Positions 41,541 through 49,137 of a stretch of DNA of 64,000 nucleotides are shown one piece after another. The DNA comes from Candidatus Riflebacteria bacterium HGW-Riflebacteria-2. Lineage in GTDB: Bacteria; Muiribacteriota; Ozemobacteria; Ozemobacterales; Ozemobacteraceae. The notes under the pieces are model-generated. The model saw nothing but the letters and a program-made list of their open reading frames with translations, searched no databases and was not told where the DNA came from. Every line of letters begins with the position of its first letter. The first letter of the stretch is position 1. The position numbers were made by a program, and so were the translations under genes. The DNA lies in the NCBI GenBank assembly GCA_002839435.1, contig PGYA01000011.1, forward strand, positions 62,001 to 126,000, in the 5' to 3' direction.

Positions 41541-41566
41541 AATTCACAGATTGCGCAGATTGCGCC
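41541..41566. repeat. CACAGATT/CGCAGATT repeat
   Basis: Two tandem units (CACAGATT, CGCAGATT) and a CGCC end lie between the deacetylase and sigma factor genes, similar to the run at 27787-27821. The remaining 160 bases of this gap show nothing else recognisable. Confidence 0.4.
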
Positions 41567-41685
41567 GAGAGACCGAGTTGAAAAGGCATTTCTTGTAAAA
41601 GTAAGCGAAAATCGAATGTCCGAAAAAATATTTAAACTGCTTAAATAAAAGTCGGGGTATTTTGACTCTTAATTATTGAAAGCCA

Positions 41686-42204
41686 ATGAAAAGCGAAAAT
41701 ATCAACGAAAATCTGATGACTGAATATGCCAAAGACCCGCAGCGGGGCTTTGACCAGATATATCGGGCTTACGCCGATAAACTGGTGCAGTATGCCGTTC
41801 ATTCGTTCAGATTGAGTTGCGAGGAAGCTGAAGATGCCGTGCATGAAGCACTGTTGCCATGGGTGCAGAGTCCTCTGAAAATGCGTGAAGTGAAGAATCT
41901 CAGAGCATATCTCTATGCCTCATTGCGAAATGCCTGCCTTAAAAGGGCTGGCCAGGCCCGCAGTGGCGTAGTGCCTGAAGATATGGTTGCAGCAGAAACG
42001 CCTGATGTGCATCTTCAGGCAGATGTGGCAAGTGCGCTCAGCCAATTGCCTGAAGACCAGCGTGAATCGGTCTATCTGAAAATCTGGGGTGACCTGACCT
42101 TCGCCGAGATTGCTGAGCTTCAGAAGGTGAGCCTACAGACGGTGGCATCACGTTATCGTTATGCCCTGGCCAAGCTTAAGGAGATTCTGCCGTGGAATCC
42201 ATGA
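41686..42204 (+). CDS. ECF-like RNA polymerase sigma factor
   Basis: A 172-residue sigma-70-family protein with region 2 (FDQIYRAYADKLVQYA, EAEDAVHEALLPWVQSP, NLRAYLYASLRNACLKR) and region 4 (LPEDQRESVYLKIWGDLTFAEIAEL, split at about residue 130, then VASRYRYALAKLKEIL). There is no region 3 or extra domain. It should direct polymerase to a small regulon. The following membrane protein gene overlaps it by 13 bases and is the natural anti-sigma candidate. Confidence 0.88.
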   Translation: MKSENINENLMTEYAKDPQRGFDQIYRAYADKLVQYAVHSFRLSCEEAEDAVHEALLPWVQSPLKMREVKNLRAYLYASLRNACLKRAGQARSGVVPEDMVAAETPDVHLQADVASALSQLPEDQRESVYLKIWGDLTFAEIAELQKVSLQTVASRYRYALAKLKEILPWNP

Positions 42205-42620
42205 ACAATAAAGATCCGTTCGAAACTTATCTTAAAAATCAGAACTTCAGCGAAAAGGCTCCAGAGTCTTTACGTGTGAAGCTTGAAAACAGCGCAAGCT
42301 GGAATCATCCGTGGTGGAAGAATCCGACAACCATTGCCATCCTGACGGCCTGTCTGGTTGTCGTCATATCTTTTCTTCTGCTGCTGGCAGCAAGGTCTGC
42401 GGCAAAACCGCCGATTGCACCAGTGGCCGAGCAGTTGCCGGCTTTCGAAGAGCCTGTGTCAGCGCCGCCACCTCCGGTTGTCGCGCAGAATGACACCAGA
42501 AACCCGCTCTCGCCTTTCCAGCAAAATCTGGCTGATGCTGGGGCTGAATTCAACCTGTCTTTCATTGACCGGCCGGTCAATTATTTTGAAGCACGCCGTG
42601 AATATTCTGACCTTATCTGA
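42192..42620 (+). CDS. Single-pass membrane protein, candidate anti-sigma factor
   Basis: A 142-residue protein. The GTG at 42192 is taken as start because AAGGAG lies 8 bases before it; an ATG at 42201 overlaps the sigma factor stop (ATGA) and is the alternative. About 45 N-terminal residues are cytoplasmic, followed by one transmembrane segment (about 51-70) and a Pro-rich periplasmic part. No ZAS zinc motif (HxxxCxxC) is present, so the assignment as anti-sigma rests on position and topology only. Confidence 0.65.
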   Translation: MESMNNKDPFETYLKNQNFSEKAPESLRVKLENSASWNHPWWKNPTTIAILTACLVVVISFLLLLAARSAAKPPIAPVAEQLPAFEEPVSAPPPPVVAQNDTRNPLSPFQQNLADAGAEFNLSFIDRPVNYFEARREYSDLI

Positions 42621-42640
42621 TTATGAAGAAGGAGACTTTT

Positions 42641-43945
42641 ATGAGAAAGACTATCGTTACCGTCCTCATGGTGCTGATGTTCGCTTCTCTGTGCGCGGCT
42701 CAACCGGCAAAGTTCGTTGATGACAATGCAGCGCTGCGCTATCTCATGGCTATGGGCTACATGCCGCAGATTTCATCGAAAACTGCCGACAAACTGGCTG
42801 ATGTTCGCGATCTAGAGTCTTTCAAAAAGCTCACCAAAGACAATTTGAAGGAATTGAATTCAGCCTCAGGCTTTCTTTACACCGTAACTCGGCTTCTTGA
42901 TCTTGCCGCTGACTGTTCTGAATGCACCTTTATCGTCGATAAGAACCTGGATTTCGATACTATCGTGCCGCCATACCGGTCGATCAGATTGTTTGCCAGA
43001 TACATTAATGCCCAGGGTTGGCAGGATGCCGAAAATGAAGCATACGTCGAAGCCGCCAGAAAGTTCTGCCATGTATTTAGATTGGGGCTGAATGTCAGTA
43101 GTGACGGATTCGCAATAAATGGTTCGTTCGGGATTGCAATTCAGAAAATGGCGGTCGAATCGATCAACAACCTGCTTGCTCTGAACAGCGATGAAAAGGT
43201 TAAAAAAATTCTGGCTGATTGTTTTGCGAACTTGCCTAAGCCGATTGTTGACAGCAAGGTGCACATCGGCTACGAACGGGTATTCATCGCCAATTCTCTG
43301 ATACGTGCTGAAAAAGATCCCACAATGTTTGGTCATATGGAACTTTTCAAAGATGAGTCTCGGAAGCCAGAACCGAAAATAGTTGCGCCTGATAAAGCAT
43401 GCGCTGCTAATCAGCGCGTGCTGATGGGCGCACTCGAAATGTATTTTATGGATAACGAATTTGCACCACTGTCATCAGATTCGGAAACAGTGATTAAAAT
43501 GCTTGTTGATCAGAAATACCTCAAAACTGGTCCTGTGTGTGAAAACAAGGGCAAATACATTTTTACTCTGGCAGAAGGCGAAGAATACTACGATGTCTCA
43601 TGCAGCTGTGGAGCTGATCCGGAAAAACAGTCTGCTTCGATTGGTGAAACCAAAGAGAAAGAGCCGGAATTTTCTCCTGAAGTGATGAAAAAGATAGATG
43701 AATACATCAAGTCTGAAGCCTATGTTGAAGACAAAAAGGAAATCAACGTAATCTTCGATGAAATGTTGAAAATAGACCCTTATACGACTACAGGTGACGA
43801 AGCAGCCGGCAAACTGGCTGAAAGAATCGAAAGTAATAAAAGCACTCTTGTTCAGTATCTGATGATGAATCCGCAGAGTTTTTACAAAACTCTGCGCGAA
43901 AACCAGCAGCGCATCGACGATCTGGTCAAAAAGCTTTCACAATAA
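42641..43945 (+). CDS. Exported protein with a GspG-like C-terminal section
   Basis: A 434-residue protein from the ATG at 42641, which has AAGGAG 7 bases upstream. It has a plain signal peptide (about 1-20, ending LCAAQ), not a prepilin leader. The first 230 residues are helical and unrecognised. Near residue 245 comes CAANQRVLMGALEMYFMDNE, then LVDQKYLKTGPVCENKGKY and CSCG, a pattern typical of the C-terminal half of GspG-like pseudopilins in some deep-branching phyla. A Glu/Lys-rich helical tail follows. It closes the sigma factor cassette, so it may be an output or signal component. The function is unknown. Confidence 0.65.
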   Translation: MRKTIVTVLMVLMFASLCAAQPAKFVDDNAALRYLMAMGYMPQISSKTADKLADVRDLESFKKLTKDNLKELNSASGFLYTVTRLLDLAADCSECTFIVDKNLDFDTIVPPYRSIRLFARYINAQGWQDAENEAYVEAARKFCHVFRLGLNVSSDGFAINGSFGIAIQKMAVESINNLLALNSDEKVKKILADCFANLPKPIVDSKVHIGYERVFIANSLIRAEKDPTMFGHMELFKDESRKPEPKIVAPDKACAANQRVLMGALEMYFMDNEFAPLSSDSETVIKMLVDQKYLKTGPVCENKGKYIFTLAEGEEYYDVSCSCGADPEKQSASIGETKEKEPEFSPEVMKKIDEYIKSEAYVEDKKEINVIFDEMLKIDPYTTTGDEAAGKLAERIESNKSTLVQYLMMNPQSFYKTLRENQQRIDDLVKKLSQ

Positions 43946-44086
43946 AGCCAGGGTTTGCGCAACAGATTGCGGGTTGGTTGCAAAACCCTGCAGTCTGTTG
44001 GCCCAATAAGATTGTCACGGCATTTTTCGGGCACCTGGCGCTGACCGACTTGCCAAAATCAAAGTTTTGCAATGAGTTCTAAGGAT

Positions 44087-44130
44087 AAAACCGGTGTGGT
44101 CGCAGATGTTTACGATCACACCGGTTTTTT
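44087..44130. terminator. Bidirectional terminator
   Basis: AAAACCGGTGTGGTCG (44087-44102) pairs with CGATCACACCGGTTTT (44113-44128) over 16 bp with one G-T pair and a 10-base loop. T6 follows on the plus strand and TTTTATCC on the minus strand, so it can end both the sigma factor cassette and the convergent LOG gene. Confidence 0.88.
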
Positions 44131-44140
44131 GCCTCAGGTT

Positions 44141-44722
44141 TTACGAAAGAGTTCTGGCGAGTGCCAGGTTTCTGATGCTTTTGAGCAAATCGTCGGGTGT
44201 GGCGCAAGACTTGAACAACTCTAGATGCTCGGCTTTAATGGTTTTGTGCTTGATACCGTGCTGAAACAATGCCAGCAGAGGTTCGAAATAGCCCGCGGTA
44301 TTGAGCATAAACATCGGCTTGGCGTGGCGCTTGAGTTGTTTGAGGGTCAGCAGATCGAAAAATTCGTCGTAAGTGCCGATTCCACCTGGCAAAGCGACGA
44401 TATAATCCGATTTGTCGAGCATTGCCTGCTTGCGTGGGCGCAGATCTTCTACTGTGTGCAGTTCATCAAGATCAGGGTGATTTATGCCGCGTTCGATCAT
44501 GTATCTGGGGATGACGCCAATCAGCTTGCCGCCAGCCTGTTTGTGGGCATCGGCGACGATTTTCATCAGACCGCAGGTGGTGCCGCCGTAGAGCAGGGCA
44601 AAGCCATTCTCGGCCAGCAACCGGCCAAATTCGGCTCCGGCATCCTTGATGGCATTGCTGACATCGGCGCTTGAAGAGCAGAATACACAGACAACGGGTT
44701 TGTTATTATCAGATTTATTCAT
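44141..44722 (-). CDS. LOG-family phosphoribohydrolase (TIGR00730 type)
   Basis: A 193-residue Rossmann-like enzyme with the LOG signature PGGIGTYDEFFDLLTLKQL (near residue 112) and the upstream Arg/Lys region RPRKQAML. Family members cleave nucleoside 5'-monophosphates between base and ribose 5-phosphate; plant-like members activate cytokinins, while most bacterial ones probably act in nucleotide salvage. VCVFCSSSADV at the start is also typical. It is monocistronic and ends in a shared terminator. Confidence 0.88.
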   Translation of the reverse strand: MNKSDNNKPVVCVFCSSSADVSNAIKDAGAEFGRLLAENGFALLYGGTTCGLMKIVADAHKQAGGKLIGVIPRYMIERGINHPDLDELHTVEDLRPRKQAMLDKSDYIVALPGGIGTYDEFFDLLTLKQLKRHAKPMFMLNTAGYFEPLLALFQHGIKHKTIKAEHLELFKSCATPDDLLKSIRNLALARTLS

Positions 44723-44837
44723 AATGCCAGATTATAGCACTTTCATAGCCAGCATGTCTGAAAATCGTGCTCAGCGATGCGGTAATCGTTCTCGTGAGTC
44801 GATAAACCTTATTTTAAAACTTCGAAGCTGCTGATTA

Positions 44838-44866
44838 TTGCATTTAAAGCGCTGGCAGATTATAAT
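44838..44866 (+). promoter_or_regulatory. Promoter of the glycyl-tRNA synthetase gene with palindrome over the -10
   Basis: A -35 TTGCAT (44838-44843), 17-base spacer and perfect -10 TATAAT (44861-44866) lie 40 bases before the ATG. CTGGCA (44852-44857) and TGCCAG (44867-44872) form a palindrome centred on the -10, so a repressor could block it. Confidence 0.75.
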
Positions 44867-44906
44867 TGCCAGGCAACAGCAACCTATTCACAGACGGGAG
44901 AAGCAG

Positions 44907-46286
44907 ATGGTAGATCTCGAAAAAATCATTTCGTTATGCAAACGCCGAGGCTTTATTTTTCAGGGAAGCGACCAGTATGGCGGCTTGCAGGGCACCTGGG
45001 ACTACGGTCCGCTCGGCGTCGAACTCAAGAACAACGTTAAGCGTGCCTGGTGGCGTCGCGTCGTTTATGAGCGCGACGATATGGAAGGTCTCGACTGTGC
45101 CATCATGATGAACCGCCTGGTGCTCAAGTATTCAGGTCACGAAGAAACCTTTTCTGACCCGATGGTCGATTGCCGCAAGTGCAAAAAACGCTTTCGCGCC
45201 GATCAGGTCGATGTCAACGAAAAGTGCTCAGAAGGCGATAAACACGACCTTACCGAGCCGCGGCCATTCAACCTGATGTTCAAAACCACAGTTGGCCCGG
45301 TAGCCGATGACAATAATATTGCTTATCTACGCCCCGAAACTGCTCAGGGAATTTTTATCAATTTCAAGAACGTGCTCGACTCGACCAATCGCAAGCTGCC
45401 GTTTGGTATTGCGCAGATCGGCAAGTCGTATCGCAACGAAATTACGCCGCGTAACTTCATTTTCAGGGTAAGAGAATTCGAACAGATGGAAATCGAATTC
45501 TTCGTTAAACCCGGCACTGACGAGGAATGGCACAAAAAGTGGGTTGATAATCGCTATAACTGGTATACCGATCTTGGTATCAAACCCGAGAACCTGCGCC
45601 GCTACGAGCAAAAGCCCGAAGAACTTGCGCACTATGCCAAGGCTACCGTCGATCTTCTGTATCGCTTCTTCCCTGAACGAGAAGACGAGAACAAGCAGTT
45701 TGACGAAGTTGAGGGCATCGCCAATCGCACTGATTTCGATCTGCAGTGCCACACCAAGGGCGGCAAACTGGTTCTTGCCGACGGCCGCGAAATTCCCAAC
45801 CTGCACGCAGTCAATAAATTGACCTATTTCGATCACGAAACCAACCAGCATATTCTGCCCTACGTGGTCGAGCCTTCGGCTGGCGTCGATCGTGCTACTC
45901 TCGCCTTTTTGATGGATTCTTATTTTGAAGAAACCGTTAAAGATGAGCAGCGCATCGTGTTGCGTCTGCACCCCGAACTGGCTCCGATCAAGGTCGCCGT
46001 GCTGCCACTCAAGAAGAATAACGAAGCTATTCGTAACACTGCTATTCAGATCAAGAACAATCTGATGAAAAAGAGCGGATGGCGCACCGTTTATGATGAT
46101 ACTGCCGGAATCGGCAAGCTGTATCGGCGCCAGGACGAGATCGGTACGCCGTTCTGCGTTACTGTCGATTTCGATACGCTCGATGATCAGGCCGTAACCG
46201 TGCGCGATCGCGATACCATGGCGCAGGAGCGTGTCAAAATCGATGCTCTGCAGGAATATCTCGCCGCCAGACTCGGCAACTGCTGA
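44907..46286 (+). CDS. glyQS: Glycyl-tRNA synthetase, single-chain homodimer type
   Basis: A 459-residue class II synthetase from the ATG at 44907 (GGGAG 6 bases upstream). It has the alpha2-type features: [20 protein letters not shown] near the start, the Cys pairs CRKC and a later Cys forming a metal site, motif 2 [12 protein letters not shown] with [18 protein letters not shown], and a C-terminal anticodon-binding domain ([17 protein letters not shown]). This is the form of Gram-positives, archaea and several deep phyla, not the alpha2beta2 form of most Proteobacteria. Confidence 0.95.
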   Translation: MVDLEKIISLCKRRGFIFQGSDQYGGLQGTWDYGPLGVELKNNVKRAWWRRVVYERDDMEGLDCAIMMNRLVLKYSGHEETFSDPMVDCRKCKKRFRADQVDVNEKCSEGDKHDLTEPRPFNLMFKTTVGPVADDNNIAYLRPETAQGIFINFKNVLDSTNRKLPFGIAQIGKSYRNEITPRNFIFRVREFEQMEIEFFVKPGTDEEWHKKWVDNRYNWYTDLGIKPENLRRYEQKPEELAHYAKATVDLLYRFFPEREDENKQFDEVEGIANRTDFDLQCHTKGGKLVLADGREIPNLHAVNKLTYFDHETNQHILPYVVEPSAGVDRATLAFLMDSYFEETVKDEQRIVLRLHPELAPIKVAVLPLKKNNEAIRNTAIQIKNNLMKKSGWRTVYDDTAGIGKLYRRQDEIGTPFCVTVDFDTLDDQAVTVRDRDTMAQERVKIDALQEYLAARLGNC

Positions 46287-46302
46287 GTTAGATAGCCAGG
46301 GC

Positions 46303-47184
46303 ATGCTCAAAAGTTGTCATTGCGAGCGAAGCGAAGCAATCTCATTGAACACTGATGAGAAAGTAAACAGACTTTTCAGGGGCGACATGCTCGATGTCGC
46401 CCCTTTGCTTGCACGCGAAAGCTTTCGTTTGATTTACCTCGATCCGCCGTTTGCAACCGGCCGCGAAAAGCAGGGAACAAGGGACGGAATGGTATATGAT
46501 GATCGCTGGCGCGGCGATCTCGACAGTTACCTGCCCTGGCTGAAAGAGCGTTTGCAGGTGCTGTGTGGTCTGCTGTACTGTGATGGCAGCCTGGTGCTGC
46601 ATCTCGACTGGCGCGCTTCGCATTATGCGCGGGTCATGCTCGATGAAATTTTCGGGCGCCAGGGCTTTATCAACGAAATAATCTGGCATTATACCGGTGG
46701 TGGCCGTTCAAAAAGCCGGTTCTCATGCAAACACGACACCTTGCTCTGGTACAGTCGCCATCCGCGGCCTATTTTCAACCTGGATGCAGTGCGCGTTCCC
46801 TATAAAAGAACTTCGGGTTTTGCCAAAGGCGGTATTGTGGCGGCCAGCGGTCGTCACTATCAGCCTGACCCCCGCGGTACGCCGGTCGATGATGTGTGGG
46901 ATATCCCTATTATCAATCCTCTGGCTAACGAGCGGGTCGGCTATCCAACCCAGAAACCGCTGGCCCTTATGCAGAGACTTATTGTTGCTCTGAGCAATCC
47001 GGGCGAGCTGGTTGGTGATTTCTGCTGTGGCAGTGGCACCACTTTGGTTGCGGCGCAAAAACTGGGGCGAAACTGGGTTGGCTGTGATATTTCTGAGGCG
47101 GCGACAGCCTGCGTAGTTTCCAGGCTGTGTGATGAGTGCGGTCTTGCCGGAATTGTTCCGGCAGAAGTCGGTGGCAGCAGATAA
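46303..47184 (+). CDS. Orphan DNA methyltransferase (N6/N4 amino type)
   Basis: A protein of up to 293 residues that methylates an exocyclic amino group in DNA. Motif IV is LIYLDPPFAT and motif I, placed after it, is DFCCGSGTTLVAAQKLG, the beta-class order of PF01555-type enzymes. VGYPTQKPLALMQRLI precedes motif I, as usual. No restriction gene or specificity subunit is adjacent. The start is uncertain: the ATG at 46303 would place a repeat element (46317-46343) inside the gene, giving the N terminus SCHCERSEAISL; a TTG at 46345 avoids it but has no ribosome site. It is a solitary regulatory or protective methylase. Confidence 0.85.
   Translation: MLKSCHCERSEAISLNTDEKVNRLFRGDMLDVAPLLARESFRLIYLDPPFATGREKQGTRDGMVYDDRWRGDLDSYLPWLKERLQVLCGLLYCDGSLVLHLDWRASHYARVMLDEIFGRQGFINEIIWHYTGGGRSKSRFSCKHDTLLWYSRHPRPIFNLDAVRVPYKRTSGFAKGGIVAASGRHYQPDPRGTPVDDVWDIPIINPLANERVGYPTQKPLALMQRLIVALSNPGELVGDFCCGSGTTLVAAQKLGRNWVGCDISEAATACVVSRLCDECGLAGIVPAEVGGSR
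46317..46343. repeat. Half copy of the TCATTGCGAG repeat
   Basis: TCATTGCGAG (46317-46326) followed by CGAAGCGAAGCAATCT matches the left end and core of the full element at 31223-31302. The right end is missing. It lies between the synthetase gene and the body of the methyltransferase gene. Confidence 0.65.
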
Positions 47185-47263
47185 GTCTGCTGCTATTGCA
47201 GTTTTTTCGTGCTGCTATTATCATGTACGGGTATGAGATAACCGTTTTAATATGGAGGTAAGC

Positions 47264-48466
47264 ATGTCTGACGCTAGAAAAATGATTTTGAATATGCTCG
47301 CAGAGGGGAAAATAACGGTAGAAGAATCTGAAAAACTGCTGGCTGCGCTCAACGAAGAAAAAGAGCAGGCCCGCGAAGAAGTATCACGCGGCCGTGCAAA
47401 CGAGCGCGAACGCGAACGCGAAGCAGATGACGATGACAGGCAGCGCAGTCGTGAAGAGGACGATTTTTTCAATCCTTTTGGTGGCGCCGGCAAGCTTGGC
47501 TTTGATCTTAAAAATCTGGCACAGAACATTCAGAATACCGTGCAGCAGGCGATGAAAAAAGCTGAGCCACGTAGGCGTGAATTCAAGGATAAAATGAAAG
47601 AATTTGGCAGCTGGATGCAGGATCTGGCCAGCACCATGGCTACTGAGTTGGTAAGCAACAGAAGCGAGCTTATCGATGGGGTTCCGGTTGATTTTGTCGC
47701 GACTCCGCCTGATTACATAAATGAATGCGACACATTTGTTTTTGAAAATGTTTTTGGCGAAGTTCGTATTCACGAAGGCAGTGAATTCAAGATGCATGTA
47801 AACGGTCGGGTCAGTCGCGCTACATTGGGCGAATACCAGCCGGCACAGTGGTTCGCGAAATCTGGCATGCACGTGGACGGGCATACACTTTATGTCGGGT
47901 TTGATCGCAACCAGCCAGTCAAGGCAATAATCGACATGGAAATAACTCTGCCGGTCGAGATGACGGTGAATTGCCGAACCGTGTCTGGCGGCATACGTAT
48001 TCGCGGTAATTACAAGGTTGCCGAGCTCAAAACTGTCAGCGGCAACATCAGGATTCAGGGCGCCATTCTCAGGCAGTCTTTGATTGAGACGGTTAGCGGC
48101 GCCGTGCAGGTCGAAGGCGGCGAGGTTGCGATGCAGATCAAGTCGACGTCAGGCGATTTCCTTGTCCGTGATTCGAAGATCGAAGAGCTCAAGATCAATT
48201 CGGTTTCGGGCGATATAATGCTGACTGAGGCCAGTATCACAGAAGCGACCGATGTTAAGCTGGTTACAACTTCTGGCGATATCATCGTCGAAAAAATGAG
48301 CGGCCCCTGGAACAGCGTCGAAGCGATCACCCGCAGTGGTGATGTCGTTCTGGACTGGAAGGGTGACATGACACCGCTCAATAATCAGGGCACCTGCCTA
48401 AGATCTGGTGGCGACGGTGCCCAGTTCAGAGCCGAGTCGGTCAGCGGCGACATTCAATTTACCTGA
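47264..48466 (+). CDS. DUF4097-type beta-helical protein with N-terminal helical domain
   Basis: A 400-residue protein from the ATG at 47264 (GGAGG 5 bases upstream). Residues 1-35 form the short helical domain ARKMILNMLAEGKITVEESEKLL that often precedes DUF4097 (YvlB/LiaX style), here split by the 20-residue limit as ARKMILNMLAEGK plus ITVEESEKLL. A charged linker (about 38-75) and an amphipathic part follow. The rest (about 140-400) is DUF4097, with repeated VSGxI/V units such as TVSGGIRIRG, TVSGNIRIQG, SVSGDIM and TTSGDIIVEK. It has no signal peptide. Relatives act in envelope-stress responses. Confidence 0.82.
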   Translation: MSDARKMILNMLAEGKITVEESEKLLAALNEEKEQAREEVSRGRANEREREREADDDDRQRSREEDDFFNPFGGAGKLGFDLKNLAQNIQNTVQQAMKKAEPRRREFKDKMKEFGSWMQDLASTMATELVSNRSELIDGVPVDFVATPPDYINECDTFVFENVFGEVRIHEGSEFKMHVNGRVSRATLGEYQPAQWFAKSGMHVDGHTLYVGFDRNQPVKAIIDMEITLPVEMTVNCRTVSGGIRIRGNYKVAELKTVSGNIRIQGAILRQSLIETVSGAVQVEGGEVAMQIKSTSGDFLVRDSKIEELKINSVSGDIMLTEASITEATDVKLVTTSGDIIVEKMSGPWNSVEAITRSGDVVLDWKGDMTPLNNQGTCLRSGGDGAQFRAESVSGDIQFT

Positions 48467-48522
48467 AGCAGTTGGTGAACACGGGCTCGTAATGCGGGCC
48501 CGTGCGCCACGGAGAAATACTC

Positions 48523-49137
48523 ATGGAAGCAATACAAGTTATCGGTCTCATTCTTATTATCACAGCATTGTTCGCACTTGGTGGCAAGATTGTTCTGTAT
48601 CTGAAAAAGCGTGAGCTCGATCAGACGAAGGAAAGATACGAACAGCAGATTATCGAGCTGAAGAAAGAAATTGATATGGACCGTGCCAAGATTGCCGAGA
48701 GCGGCAATAAGGTACTGCGCATGACCGAAGACAATTACCAGCGCAAGCTCAACGAAAAAGATCAGCAGATCGAAGAACTGGTCGGCGAAATGGAAGGTCT
48801 CAAGTCCTGGAAGGAAGAGATGGGGCTGATGCTTGCCAAGTTCGAAGGCGCCAGTCATGGCAACGAGCGCATTCTTTTTAAACTTTTCGAGCATAACCAG
48901 AAGCTGAACCGGGCACTTAACGCCAAATGGCATGCCGTCGAAGAAAATTTGAGTCGCGAGCTCAACCTGACTCTTGAAAAGATCAAGGGCATGTTCAGTG
49001 ATGCCGAAAAGCTTCACCAGGACGGAATCGAAATTATTTCAGAATACGAAGCACGCCTGCCCGAAGATTTTAAGCGCAAAGTGCATGACGAGCTTCTGCA
49101 GTTGCCAGATTCAACTGCGATGAAAGCTAAGAACTGA
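48523..49137 (+). CDS. Single-pass membrane protein with long coiled coil
   Basis: A 204-residue protein from the ATG at 48523 (GGAG upstream). One N-terminal transmembrane segment (about 5-25) leads into a highly charged helical coiled coil (about 28-120) and a second helical part. No known domain was recognised. It follows the DUF4097 gene by 56 bases, with a small ACGGGC/GCCCGT hairpin between them, so the two may form an envelope-stress unit (inference). Its 3' end overlaps that of the convergent exonuclease gene by 11 bases. Confidence 0.7.
   Translation: MEAIQVIGLILIITALFALGGKIVLYLKKRELDQTKERYEQQIIELKKEIDMDRAKIAESGNKVLRMTEDNYQRKLNEKDQQIEELVGEMEGLKSWKEEMGLMLAKFEGASHGNERILFKLFEHNQKLNRALNAKWHAVEENLSRELNLTLEKIKGMFSDAEKLHQDGIEIISEYEARLPEDFKRKVHDELLQLPDSTAMKAKN

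Noticed and set aside
43946..44040. Imperfect AGGGTTT...AAACCCT hairpin after the GspG-like gene, considered as a terminator
   Set aside because: The stem is broken and no T-run follows. The strong terminator at 44087-44130 is enough.
45327..46310. 327-residue open frame on the minus strand
   Set aside because: It lies opposite glycyl-tRNA synthetase. Codon bias of the synthetase leaves long antisense frames, and the product is not protein-like in composition.
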